NCBI GenBank assembly: GCA_018105865.1
Contig: CM030852.1
Coordinates: forward strand, 1,649,934-1,713,933
DNA length: 64,000 nucleotides
From: Metaphire vulgaris
Lineage: Eukaryota; Annelida; Clitellata; Crassiclitellata; Megascolecidae
Direction of reading: 5' to 3'
The notes beneath the pieces are model-generated. The model ran no database searches. It was given only the letters and a program-made list of their open reading frames with translations, and was not told the origin of the DNA. The translations under genes and the position numbers were made by a program. Below are positions 1-10,144 of this stretch, piece after piece. Every line of letters starts with the position of its first letter. Position 1 is the first letter of the stretch.

Positions 1-902
1 TGCTCTATTTCGAACGCTGTAGATCGAAATTGAGAAAGATATTATTGATTATTCTTGCAAAGGTAAAAGCAGTGAAGAAGGAACAAGAGGAAAATGTGGA
101 TTTTGTCGGAGAATTTCTTCAAATCGCTTAGATTTTTCGATATCAAGGCCCTATAAACCCTCTATTCAACAGTCCTTCAATTGGTTTCTCTCACACAGTG
201 AATAACTATATTATAAAACTTGTTTTTGATGGCTATAAAACCTGTTGTGTAGGCCTATAATGAACCAGATATCTTAAAACATGTCTGCATAACAAAACTG
301 GCGATGACCGCCTGAGTGACACTTGGTAATTTTGTTTGTTCACAATAATCGTACGTTGGATATTGCAGGGGTCTTCAGAATTTTTCAGCCGCGGGCCACA
401 TTGCTGACCTTTGACGGCTCCGCGAACCACATGCACAAGAAATTATATTTTGCAACATACGCTATATACAGCGAACAATTATCTAATAAAAACAGACTAC
501 TTATCGTTGAATTATGATGCAGTGCTCAATGCAGACTGCCGAATATCAGTTGCAATTGAAATGGTTTTTAACTACTGTGAGATAAACGAACCTGATGCAT
601 TTCTTACAAAATTACGTTGAGCTGAGGTCCAAAGTGTGTAGTACCTAAAATAAGAAATTACAGACATGGAACCTATTGATACCAGACCTGTGATTTTATG
701 TCTAAAATGCTCTAAAACACACGTAGGAGCATCTACGATTTCAAAAAAAATTTCGGGGGAGAAACTCCCGAACCCCCATTCCAATGGGGCCGCGTGTAAT
801 GCGGCCAGGGAGCGTCTAACGCGGGAGAATGGGTGGAGAAGGAAGGGGTTGAATCTTGGGCTTCAGCCCCCCCCCCCCAAACATAAAATCATGGCTACGT
901 CA
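1..902. other. no gene recognised
   Basis: AT-rich sequence with short open frames only. Around 745-880 it contains G/C homopolymer-flanked text typical of the MITE borders elsewhere in the window, but no paired ends are visible. Confidence 0.4.
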
Positions 903-940
903 CTGCTACTACTACTACTAGTACTACAACAACAACAACA

Positions 941-1037
<97 letters not shown>
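903..1037. repeat. CTA/ATT trinucleotide run
   Basis: CTACTACTA passing into ACA and then a pure ATT run. Confidence 0.95.
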
Positions 1038-1038
<1 letters not shown>

Positions 1039-1246
1039 AACTACACAGGCCTGCATTTTTTACCTTTTTGACAATTGTTTTAATTTCAAAGGCTGAATTG
1101 TATGTAGTTTAATGTGCTAATTTCATAAATGAAAACCGTTTTCCTCCATCACGTAAGAATTTTTAACAAAACACGAAATGAAATTGATACAATAAGCTAA
1201 AACGATACCATATATATAGAGCAGTACAAGCGTATGTACCTGATCC

Positions 1247-2516
1247 TGGTTTTTAGGTTTTTAGGGTTTTTAGCTTTTAGGGTTTTTGGGTTTTTATGGT
1301 TTTTAGGGTTTTTAGGTTTTTAGGGTTTTTAGGTTTTTAGGCTTTTTAGCTTTTAGGGTTTTTAGGGTTTTTGGGTCTTTATGGTTTTTAGGTTTTTAGG
1401 GTTTTTAGGTTTTTAGGGTTTTTAGGTTTTTGGGTTTTTAGGGTTTTTAGGGTTTTAAGGGTTTTAGCTTTTAGGGTTTTTGGGGTTTTTGGGTTTTTAG
1501 AGTGTTTAGGTTTTTAGGGTTTTTAGGGTTTTTAGGATTGTTGGGTTTTTAGGGTTTTTAGGTTTTTAGGGTTTTTAGGGTTTTTAGGTTCTTTGGGTTT
1601 TTAGGGTTTTTAGGTTTTTAGGGGTTTTAGAGTGTTTAGGTTTTTAGGGTTTTCAGCTTTTTAGAGTTTTTAGGTTTTTAGGGTTTTTAGCTTTGAGGGT
1701 TTTTAGCTGTTAGGGTTTTCAGGGTTTTCGGGTTTTTATGGTTTTTATGGTTTTTAGGTTTTTAGGGTTTTTAGAGTGTTTATGTTTTTATGGTTTTTAG
1801 GTTTTTAGGGGTTTTAGGGTTTTTATGTTTTTTGGGTTTTTAGGGTTTTTATGGTTTTTAGGTTTTTAGGGTTTTTAGGTTTTTAGAGTTTTTAGAGTGT
1901 TTAGGTTTTTAGGGTTTTTAGCTTTTAGGGTTTTTTGGTTTTTAGGGTTTTTAGGTTTTTAGGGTTTTTGGAGTGTTTAGGTTTTTAGGGTTTTTAGGTT
2001 TTTAGGGTTTTTAGTTTTTTAAGGGTTATTAGCTTTTAGGGTTTTTAGGGTTTTGGGGTTTTTAGGGTTTTTAGGATCTTAGCTTTTAGGGTTTTTAGTT
2101 TTTTGTGTTTAGGTTTTTAGGGTTTTTAGGTTTTTTTTGTGTTTTTAGGGTTTTTAGGTTTTTAGGGTTTTTAGCTTTTAGGGTTTTTAGGGGTTTTGGG
2201 TTTCTATGGATTTTAGGGTTGTTAAGTTTTTAGGGTTTTTAGGTTTTTAGGGTTTTTAGGTTTTTACGGTTTTTAGCTTTTAGGGTTTTAGGGGTTTTGG
2301 GTTTTTATGGATTTTAGGGTTGTTAAGTTTTTAGGGTTTTTAAGTTTTTAGGGTTTTTTAGGGTTTTTAGGTTTTTATGGTTTTTAGCTTTTAAGGGTTT
2401 TTAGCTTTTAGGGTTTTGGGGTTTTTATGGATTTTAGAGTGTTTTGGTTTTTAGGGTTTTTAGGTTTTTAGGGTTTTTAGGGTTTTTAGCTTTTAGGGTT
2501 TTAGGGTTTTGGGGTT
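1247..2516. repeat. degenerate T5AGG(G) telomere-like minisatellite
   Basis: About 1.27 kb of 8-11-bp units, mostly GGTTTTTAGG and GGGTTTTTAGG with variants (GCTTTTAGG, GTTTTTATGG). All units are in one orientation. It resembles telomere repeats of the TTTAGGG/TTTTAGGG type but has five T in most units, so it is better called a telomere-like minisatellite. Confidence 0.9.
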
Positions 2517-2691
2517 TCACCAATTAAGCCGGGTGCAAGAAATTCTTCATTTAATAGAACAAATATTGGTTTAAGGTGAAACCGGTGGGTGATGGAATTT
2601 TTTACTTATTTTTCCTGATTTCAGCTTCCAAAATTACTTAAGAATCAACATTTCGTTTTGAAACAATTTTTCCATCGCAGGCCTGTGCTAT

Positions 2692-2905
<214 letters not shown>

Positions 2906-3127
2906 AATAATGCCACCACCATCATGGGTACCCATACATTAGGGCAAGGGCTACTTGACCCCAATTGGAAAATGCAGATCTAGGCCCTAATTCTTAAAGC
3001 TATATTTTGGCTTAATAAAGAAAGGGGCACACAAGTGAACTTTTTTTGCTGCCCGACTTTTCTACCCCAAAATCCGAAAATTTGCCCCCTGGATAAATGT
3101 CTGTGGAAAGCCACGACTACTGCTGTT

Positions 3128-3139
3128 ATTATTATCATT

Positions 3140-3209
<70 letters not shown>

Positions 3210-3236
3210 GTTGTTATTATTATTATTATTATTATT
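3128..3236. repeat. CTT then ATT trinucleotide run
   Basis: TTCTTCTTC followed by TTATTATTA, about 115 bp upstream of the first CaaX-gene exon. Confidence 0.95.
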
Positions 3237-3350
3237 CCTTAATTATAAGTTTTGTGCGTCGCCACGCACTCTAGGCCCGCCCGCGATCCGATCCGATCCG
3301 TGGCAGGGGCGTATACAGGTGACGAGAGCACATCACGTGACTGGTTTCAG

Positions 3351-3518
3351 GTAAAATCCTGACGATAGAGACGGTGTCACTGAAGCTGCCGAAGAGCCGA
3401 TGGCGTGCCAGTGACGTCAGACCGGACGACACCTGTTGTCCGGACGAATACATGCGTCACGTGCTCTACATCACGCGAATCTACTTCTGCTACGGACCGA
3501 CGGCAGACGAACTCATCG
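3351..3518 (+). CDS. CaaX gene, first visible exon
   Basis: Acceptor TGGTTTCAG, donor G/GTAGGT. Two nt plus 55 codons, beginning KILTIETVSLKLPKSRWRAS and ending YFCYGPTADELI. An upstream exon must exist because the exon starts in mid-codon. Confidence 0.72.
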
Positions 3519-6500
3519 GTAGGTCGTCATGGCAACGCGACAAGGGCATCAAAGGTAGTGATGATGATGATGATGATGATGACGATGATGATGATGATGA
3601 TGATGACGACGACTGCTAATCTGACTACGATGACTGTTGTTGTTGTTTGTAGGTGCCCAGGACTTTCTGCCGGACTTCGAGAGGTCTTACCAGTGGCACA
3701 GTCTGTACAGGGACGTTCCCAAGTACAGTCCGCTGTTCTCTGCCATGAGAAAGGCGAGGGAATGGATGCACAGTGTTCGGGTAAGAACAACTGCCCTTCC
3801 CCTTTCCCTTTCTCTTTCCCTTTCCCTTTCCTCCCTCCCCCGCCAATCACCCCTCGTGGATTCACAAAACTGCTGACTCATCATCTTTTTCGTTCCGCTG
3901 TTCCACGGATCTGGTCTGAAACTATTTTCTAATTCATTAATTAGAGGCAAATGCATTGGCGCACCCTGGAAGGGAAATTGTGGGGGGGATCTTCCGGTTA
4001 GGTTAGGTCGTGGGATTTGCGCAAAACCCGTTGAAATAAAATTTGCGGCGGCGAGGGGGGGGGGGGTGGTTAGGGGTAGGTAGCATAATCGAAGATAATA
4101 CGTGAATAAATGTGCAGACAACTCACTGATGAGCTATTTTCCGATGTGGGCCATGTGCCCCCCCCCCAATCCGGAATCCTGACTGCGCCACTAGGCAAAA
4201 GTGTTGAAGTGTCATTGATTCTTTCATAATTAAATATCTGTTGAGCTAAATCTTGTCTTTTGCGACATTTTTGTTTTAATAATAACAACACGTCTAAGTT
4301 AAATCCCCGCTACAACAAACTCCCCCCTCCCCCGTTGCACACATTTACGATCGGTTTTCAATAGCGGCGTTGCCAGGTTCAGGAACTGGGGTGGCACGTC
4401 AGCACTTTTGAATAAAAGGTCTACACTCTACGGGCAAAAAGAGATCGTCAACAATTTGTTGGAATATTTTCCCATTTTCTGTTTTTCGACCATCCTATTT
4501 CTGCCCCCCCCACCTCTCCCCTGAAAATTTCACGACGGTGTTGCACAAATCCCACGACTCAACGTTCTGTCTCCAACGTTATGTGATGATAATATATAGG
4601 GGACCCGGGGGACCCGGGGGACCCGGGCCCCCTATGGATTGACGCCTATGGCCCAACCCCCACCGCCACATGCACGAACCGTGTTCACGTGTTCGTGTTG
4701 CGTTCACCTGATTACATTAATTTCAGCACATCTCGATCACGAACATACAGACGTTGGAAGCAGCGTACAGGCGACGTCCAGGTATGTGATGCAGGCCACC
4801 GGATAGGCGCTATATAAATTCGAAAACTTCTCTGTTCCTCTGTTTAATTATAAAGCGCCGTCTGCCGAGCAAAAGCGTCGTCTTCGTCGTCGTCTAATTA
4901 ACCGCCTGCGTTGCACTGTCTGTCGTCTGTTCGACGCACAGGTGCGCGCGCTGTCGTGTGCAGGTAACAGACTACCTAGATTAGCACAGACCAAGGCGTT
5001 CGCTAATAGTTAACGTACGTAATCGGCGGCGTAGCCAGGCTTGCGGAATGGGGCGGGGGGGGGGCACATCGACATTATCAGGTGGAAAAAAGTGTTGACG
5101 AGGAGTAAAAGAGAAACTTCTTTCGTTCATTCTCATACTATCCTACCCCCCTCCAAACTGCTCAGCCCGAAAGAGGGACGGGCCCCTGTGAGCCCGGCCC
5201 TGGCTACGCCCCTGGCTACGCCAATGGCATTAGTGCGGTTGAATCCAGTTTAGACGGAAACACACGATGTACTGTACATGGAAGGCCGAAGATCTTCTGA
5301 GTGTGGAAGAAAAGTGGGGATTTTTTGGTCTGTCGTCGTATATATTGGCATAATCCAATGCCACCTGTTTGGGGAGAGTGGATTCCATTGGATACGGGAT
5401 TTTTATCGTCTGGATAGTTATTATCCGCCTGTTTTGGACTCTAGAGTCCAGGACACAGTGGTTGGCAAACTGTTCCTTTAAAGAGGGTCGCATGAAAACT
5501 AAGGCGGATGGCATATACATAAAGCTTAAATGTCTATAATATTTCAAGTAGGGAAAAAAGAGTACTTTACTCTTTCGAAATCTGAATCCATTATTGGAAT
5601 GTCATGCATAATACGAACTGCGATGACCTTTTTCCATTCGTAAAGGTATTTTGGGGAGAAGTTGAAGGCAAGACCCTCTTTTGCCCCGTGACGCTGCCAA
5701 CCCTTTCTGAGATTTTAAAATAAAACTAGAAAGATGCTCGCTTCGCTCGCAGTGCAGGATAATACTAATCCAATACCTATACCTAATACCCAATCATTGA
5801 ATTCATGCTGAACAACATTTCAATGATCGCCACCTAGCCAAGCTCTGCGCCACGTAATAATTAGGCCTATGTACGTTAAAATCACGCAACTGTGGCCATT
5901 TGTGACGCTGTACACGTATTTTTTCTGTACGTTAAAATGTACGTTAAAATTGCGCAACTACCTCAGGCTGCGAACAATTGTTACCAATAGCAACGTCGTC
6001 GCACGCCCAGCCCTCTGACGCTGCAATGACTCGACTAAACCGGTTCTACGAACAATTGTTACCAATAGCAACGTCGTCTTCGAACATCGTCCACCAACGC
6101 ATCGCGACGTAAGGACTAAACCGGTCTACCAATAGTCAACGCTCGCCCACCAACGCATCGCGACGTAAGGACTAAACGGTCTAAACCGTCTACCAATAGT
6201 CAACCAATCAGAACGCTTGAAGGTAACAGACATACAGAATAACGATTTTAATATGATAGATGCCATGTTTTCAGTAAAAAATTCAAATTACAGTATTTCA
6301 CTTTCTGCCGGTTGTCTAAGTATTAACCCCTTAACCGTGTATTTAACTGTAACTCAATGTAAAATGGACGGATTTATCCGGGATCCCCAGTTAAGGGGTT
6401 AATAGGAATAATATTCCGAAATAAGAATGACTTGCAAAAACAGAGACTAAACTAGATTTTAAAAAAAACTAAGATACATAAAATGACGATGCTTATGATG

Positions 6501-6815
6501 ATGATGATGATGATGGCGACGACGATGATGATGATGACTAAAATGGTTAACGTTCAAAATAAGAGTGGGGTGCAGATGCAGTAACTAAATCAAAACCTAT
6601 GAAGATGATGATGACGACGACGACTACGATGACGACGATGATAATGACAATAATGATGATGATGACGACGAAGGTTAATATGATTAGTATTTAAAATAAG
6701 AGTGACGCGCACATTATTATAGTAACTAAAGCAAACCCTATGAAGAATGACACGATGATGTTGATGAAGACGACGATGATGATGATGATGATGATGACGA
6801 TGATGACGATGGACT

Positions 6816-6851
<36 letters not shown>

Positions 6852-6947
6852 CGATGGACATGATGATGATGATCATCGCTATATAAATTCACCAGATTTT
6901 GCTTACTTACTTAAGTAAGTAAGCAAAATCTCGTGAATTTATATAGC

Positions 6948-6980
<33 letters not shown>

Positions 6981-7023
6981 CATCATCATCATCATCATCA
7001 TCATGTCCATCGTCATCATCTTC

Positions 7024-7059
<36 letters not shown>

Positions 7060-8323
7060 TATTAAGGTAACGTTCACACCGGCGTCAACTTCGTGGAGAA
7101 GGCGGAGTGCTGTGCCATGATCCGGTTCGTCCGGGTGACGTACGTCCGTCCCATCGACGAATCGACGGACTCTCAGTCGTCCTACTCCGCTCCGTCCGGA
7201 TTCAGCTACAAGACCTTCGTTCCCTCTCCCGTCAAGGTGGCCATGTGCAGCGGCGCCCCCGAGTACGAACTCTTCACGCAGACGTGGGAACGGTCGAAGG
7301 CCTGGCTGCGGTCCGTCGGTAAGAATCCCTTTTTCCCCCCGGAAATTTCAAATTCGCTCCGGAAATTTTGGAATACTGCATGGACTAACAGCGGCCTCTA
7401 GCAGAATTCCCCCCGGTTTTGTCAGTTTCCCCCCTCCGGCTTTTTGAGTTCCCCCCGGAGTCCAGGAGTCTAGATTAAACACTGGAGGGGGCGTTCTCTC
7501 GTGCCCCCACCGTGGCTACGCCAATGCTTGAGTATCTGTACGTGTGAGTGTACGTGTGTATATTTGTGTGTGTGCGTATGTATGTATGTATGTTTGCAGA
7601 CCGTAGGGTCATAAGCGCCGAGACCGTGTCGCATCCGCTGCGCAAGATCTGGCACTGTCAGGACGGAGCGGAGACGAGCGTCGTGCACGGCGAGTGGACG
7701 AGCCAGGAACGGTCGGAGAAGCGACACAACGAAAGACGGAAACTAGTCAGCCTAGTCAGGTGGGCCTATCTAGGATCCCTCATAGCGGCGGTTTCGCGTG
7801 GGGGATGAGTGGGGATGCATCCACCCCACCCCCCACCGGACTATTTTTTTTACTTTTTTGTTGTTTGTGAAACCTATTTTCGGTTAAAAGTCTAGTAAAA
7901 CTACGAGGGAAGGAACTGCGGATGACCTTTTTTCTTGCTTGTCAACCTATTTTTCTGTAAAAGTGTAGTAAAATCGGGGAAAAGTTCCCTTTTGTCCGCA
8001 TTTTCCGGCAAAGTTTTATTGAGTTTTTTCCTTCTCTTTTCATTCCCCACCAACTTCCTATGAATTCATTTCACCCCCCACCAAGAAATCCTGGAACCGC
8101 CACTGATCCCTCCGCCGCCAAACAATCTTTCTCTCTCTCTCTCTCTCTCTCTCTCCTCATATAACCGCGTCTTGAACAGATGTTTTCACGCAGGACTAGC
8201 GTTTGAAAATTTTGAACGTTTTCATAATATGAGAAGAATAAATGTGGTAGCTAATAAGGGTTTCCGGTACGCCGTGCCGTATCGTACCGTCGCAAAAATC
8301 ACTGTATATATATATATATATAT

Positions 8324-8360
<37 letters not shown>

Positions 8361-9234
8361 GATTTCTTTTCTTTTCACTTTCCTGTCGAAGATAATTCAT
8401 GGTGGCCCTGACTTTCACAAGTCGGAAATTACCTGATCGACCGGCCTGACTGACATCTTACTACTCATATCAACGGGCCTACAAGGCTACAATGGTTTAC
8501 ATGTAACTAGGCTGGACAGTGGCGTAGTCAGGATTCTATAATAGGGGGGGCACTTCGACATTTTTCGGCCAAAAAGTCTTGACGAGAAGGTCGTCTTCTC
8601 AAACGCTCTAAAGTCTGGTGTTTCCTCGATCTAATACTACCCCTAAATACCCCCCACCAGCTATTCAGCGGTTTTGGACGAATTTTGGTCCCAATGGAAA
8701 TAAGGGACCGGGCACCCGTACCCTCGTAAGTGGCGTAGCCAGGATTTCCAGAAGGCGGGGGTTTTGGTTTTCGACCAACTCCGGAAAAACCTGACAAGCG
8801 AAAAAGGTTATCTCTCCATTTTTCATGAAAAACAAAAAAGTCTTCATCTTTTAAACAGTTACATTGTGTAGCCAAGGGGTTTGACCCCCAAAATCGCGTC
8901 CCAAATTTTAAAATGCATAGAAACTCATTAAAAGTATTTTGTTGTCGGCAGCCAACGGAGGTTTTAACCCCCAAACCCCGCCTGGCTACGCCACTATCCC
9001 CCGTGGCTACGCAAATGAAGCTGGAATAAAAATAGACGTATACTTATAAAATAATACCGCTTAGCATTAATTAATTAGTTCCATTAGAAGCTTTATACTG
9101 TAGATATTTCGTTTTCGTTTTCCATTTGCTTCAGAGTCTACCTGGACGGTGATTACCAGGAACCGCCTTCTCACCTGCTTCCACCTCTTCCGATGGTGGA
9201 GGAGGTGAACGACTGTCGATGTGTCCTTATGTGA
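3351..9234 (+). CDS. unidentified gene with CaaX-box C-terminus, 6 exons, 5' end not found
   Basis: Six plus-strand exons (3351-3518, 3653-3780, 4727-4781, 7067-7318, 7600-7759, 9135-9234) have AG/GT borders and join in phase into 286 codons plus a stop. They are GC-richer than the introns and free of stops in one frame. I do not recognise the family. Visible traits: DDTCCPDEYMRHVLYITRIY, a Trp/Tyr/Arg-rich second exon, RRRPGNVHTGVNFVEKAECC, PEYELFTQTWERSKAWLRSV, a charged segment (SQERSEKRHNERRK), a Pro-rich tail and the last residues NDCRCVLM. C-V-L-M fits a CaaX prenylation box with Met favouring farnesylation, and a second Cys two residues upstream could be palmitoylated (family rule; inference here). 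A membrane-attached cytoplasmic protein is therefore likely. No start codon or promoter is identifiable. Confidence 0.75.
3653..3780 (+). CDS. CaaX gene, exon 2 seen
   Basis: Acceptor GTTTGTAG, donor GTAAGA. Encodes AQDFLPDFERSYQWHSLYRD then PLFSAMRKAREWMHSVR. The upstream intron carries a GAT run; the downstream intron starts with a CCCTTT run. Confidence 0.75.
3950..4193. mobile_element. MITE with GCATTGGCGCACC / GACTGCGCCACT ends
   Basis: About 245 bp in an intron of the CaaX gene, with inverted ends of the CAGTGGCGTAGCC family and the typical poly-G/poly-C flanked interior. Confidence 0.5.
4362..4650. mobile_element. diverged CAGTGGCGTAGCC-family MITE
   Basis: Left end AGCGGCGTTGCCAGG, right end TGACGCCTATGG, with the family interior (GGTGGCACGTC, CCCCCC). 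Borders approximate. Confidence 0.4.
4727..4781 (+). CDS. CaaX gene, exon 3 seen (55 nt)
   Basis: Acceptor TTAATTTCAG, donor GTATGT. Encodes HISITNIQTLEAAYRRRP plus a split Gly. Phase agrees with both neighbours. Confidence 0.7.
5030..5225. mobile_element. CAGTGGCGTAGCC-family MITE
   Basis: GGCGTAGCCAGGC at the left and CTGGCTACGCCAATGG at the right, interior GGGGGGGCACATCGACATT as in the other copies. Confidence 0.6.
5976..6190. repeat. local direct duplications
   Basis: CAATTGTTACCAATAGCAAC occurs near 5980 and 6053, and CACCAACGCATCGCGACGTA near 6092 and 6149. Suggests two overlapping short duplications. Confidence 0.7.
6323..6402. mobile_element. TTAA MITE (piggyBac-like), copy 1
   Basis: TTAA plus CCCCTTAACCG at the left and CAGTTAAGGGG plus TTAA at the right, 80 bp, nearly self-complementary. 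TTAA target duplication is the piggyBac hallmark; the superfamily call is inference. Confidence 0.75.
6484..6690. repeat. GAT/GAC trinucleotide region
   Basis: Two interrupted GATGATGAC clusters separated by about 65 bp. Confidence 0.9.
6765..7060. repeat. GAT run, 82-bp palindrome, CAT run
   Basis: GAT repeats, then a near-perfect palindrome (6872-6953), more GAT, then CAT repeats reaching 6 bp from the acceptor of the exon at 7067. Confidence 0.9.
7067..7318 (+). CDS. CaaX gene, exon 4 seen
   Basis: GC-rich, 252 nt, encoding NVHTGVNFVEKAECCAMIRF then VRVTYVRPIDES and ELFTQTWERSKAWLRSV. Donor GTAAGA. The acceptor TTAAG follows a long CAT run instead of a usual pyrimidine tract. Confidence 0.76.
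7330..7482. mobile_element. truncated hAT-like MITE (TAATCTAGACTCC end)
   Basis: Interior CCGGAAATTTCAAATTC and TTGGAATACTGCATGG and right end AGTCTAGATTAAACACTGG, as in the complete copy at 33636-33835. The left terminal repeat is missing; the fragment starts about 12 bp into the intron after the exon ending at 7318. Confidence 0.6.
7600..7759 (+). CDS. CaaX gene, exon 5 seen
   Basis: Acceptor GTTTGCAG, donor GTGGGC. Encodes DRRVISAETVSHPLRKIWHC, then a charged stretch ending NERRKLVSLV. Confidence 0.75.
7790..8104. mobile_element. hAT-like MITE (CAGTGGCGGTTCC ends)
   Basis: Shares GGGGATGCATCC, AAAAGTCTAGTAAAACTA and AATCCTGGAACCGCCACTG with the copy at 37235-37540. Similar ATCCCTC text lies on both sides, consistent with a decayed target duplication. 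Confidence 0.65.
8128..8155. repeat. CT dinucleotide run
   Basis: TCTCTC for about 26 bp. A second TA-then-CT run lies at 8304-8357. Confidence 0.9.
8516..9014. mobile_element. nested CAGTGGCGTAGCC-family MITEs
   Basis: An inner copy (about 8730-8993, AGTGGCGTAGCCAGG to CTGGCTACGCCACT) sits inside an outer copy (CAGTGGCGTAGTCAGG to CCGTGGCTACGCAAATG). Both have the GGGGGG and AAAAGTCTTGACGAG type interior. Confidence 0.55.
9135..9234 (+). CDS. CaaX gene, last exon
   Basis: Acceptor TTTGCTTCAG. Encodes VYLDGDYQEPPSHLLPPLPM then VEEVNDCRCVLM and TGA at 9232-9234. The terminal tetrapeptide C-V-L-M is a CaaX box. Confidence 0.74.
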
Positions 9235-9334
9235 CGGTCGCCTTTGACCTTTTGAACTTCGAACTTTCGCTGATGACGGTATACAGATGCAAAGAAAATT
9301 CCACAAAGATATCCTGGCGCTATACAAATTTGCA

Positions 9335-9840
9335 GTTTAGAACAATACAGATTGTATTTGTTGCGGCTTTATTGTTTTAATAACCAAAATGTTACAACAT
9401 CAGAATGAATATTAAAATTATTTGTGCACATATAGAGGGTGGGCGAATAAAACGTACCACGCTGTTTCATGGTAAATGTTTTATATTTTAATAACCACAG
9501 GGTCAAAATAGATGAAATTTGGTGTAACTCTGCAGTATCATATCACAAATGCACCCATTTAATTATTATTTTTTATTTCAAATTCCCTGAATTATCCAGC
9601 CGCAAACAATAATGATTTATTAGAAATTGTAAACACCGTTCGATATATTCCGGCTGCACCTGTTCTACCTAGTCTTCGGCATCCCTACGGAGAGAAAGAG
9701 AGAAATCATTTCAACAGAAAATCGACAAATTCTATGCGAATACGGTCAAAATTTCTGGTTCAAAGGCATCACTACAAGGCCCCCTACAATTCTTATGCGA
9801 AATCTGAGCCAACTGCGGACGTGAATTTTTCGACAAAATT
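9335..9840. other. no feature recognised apart from weak satellite relatives
   Basis: AT-rich text after the CaaX gene. From about 9715 on, phrases such as AAAATCGACAAATTC are shared with the satellite flanks. Confidence 0.4.
9446..9451 (+). promoter_or_regulatory. candidate poly(A) signal of the CaaX gene
   Basis: AATAAA 212 nt after the stop codon. No other evidence. Confidence 0.3.
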
Positions 9841-10144
9841 CTCAAAAATCGACGATGGTTGTTAGATGATACAACGTCCAGGGTTTTTTTTGATCGCAAA
9901 AATTTTGTGTCCTCCGATTCTCTCGAAACTCACACCATTTGAAGCCCATTCGATGTCTTCTAAGAATCTGCAATTAGATCTGTGATATCTCTCGGGCCCT
10001 CGATTTATTGCTAATTTTTAAAAAGTCTATGTCATCCATGCTAAGAGAATGCGAAAAATCGTTCTAATAGAAAAATCGACAAATTTGAGGACCTTCGATT
10101 TATAAAAAGAATAACCAGGAGGGTATCGAACAGCGTATCGAATA
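9840..10144. repeat. diverged left flank of the satellite
   Basis: Contains TTGAAGCCCATTCGATG and TCTATGTCATCCATGCTAAG. The first is a diverged part of the 332-bp unit; the second recurs in the right flank (24296-24317). Confidence 0.7.
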
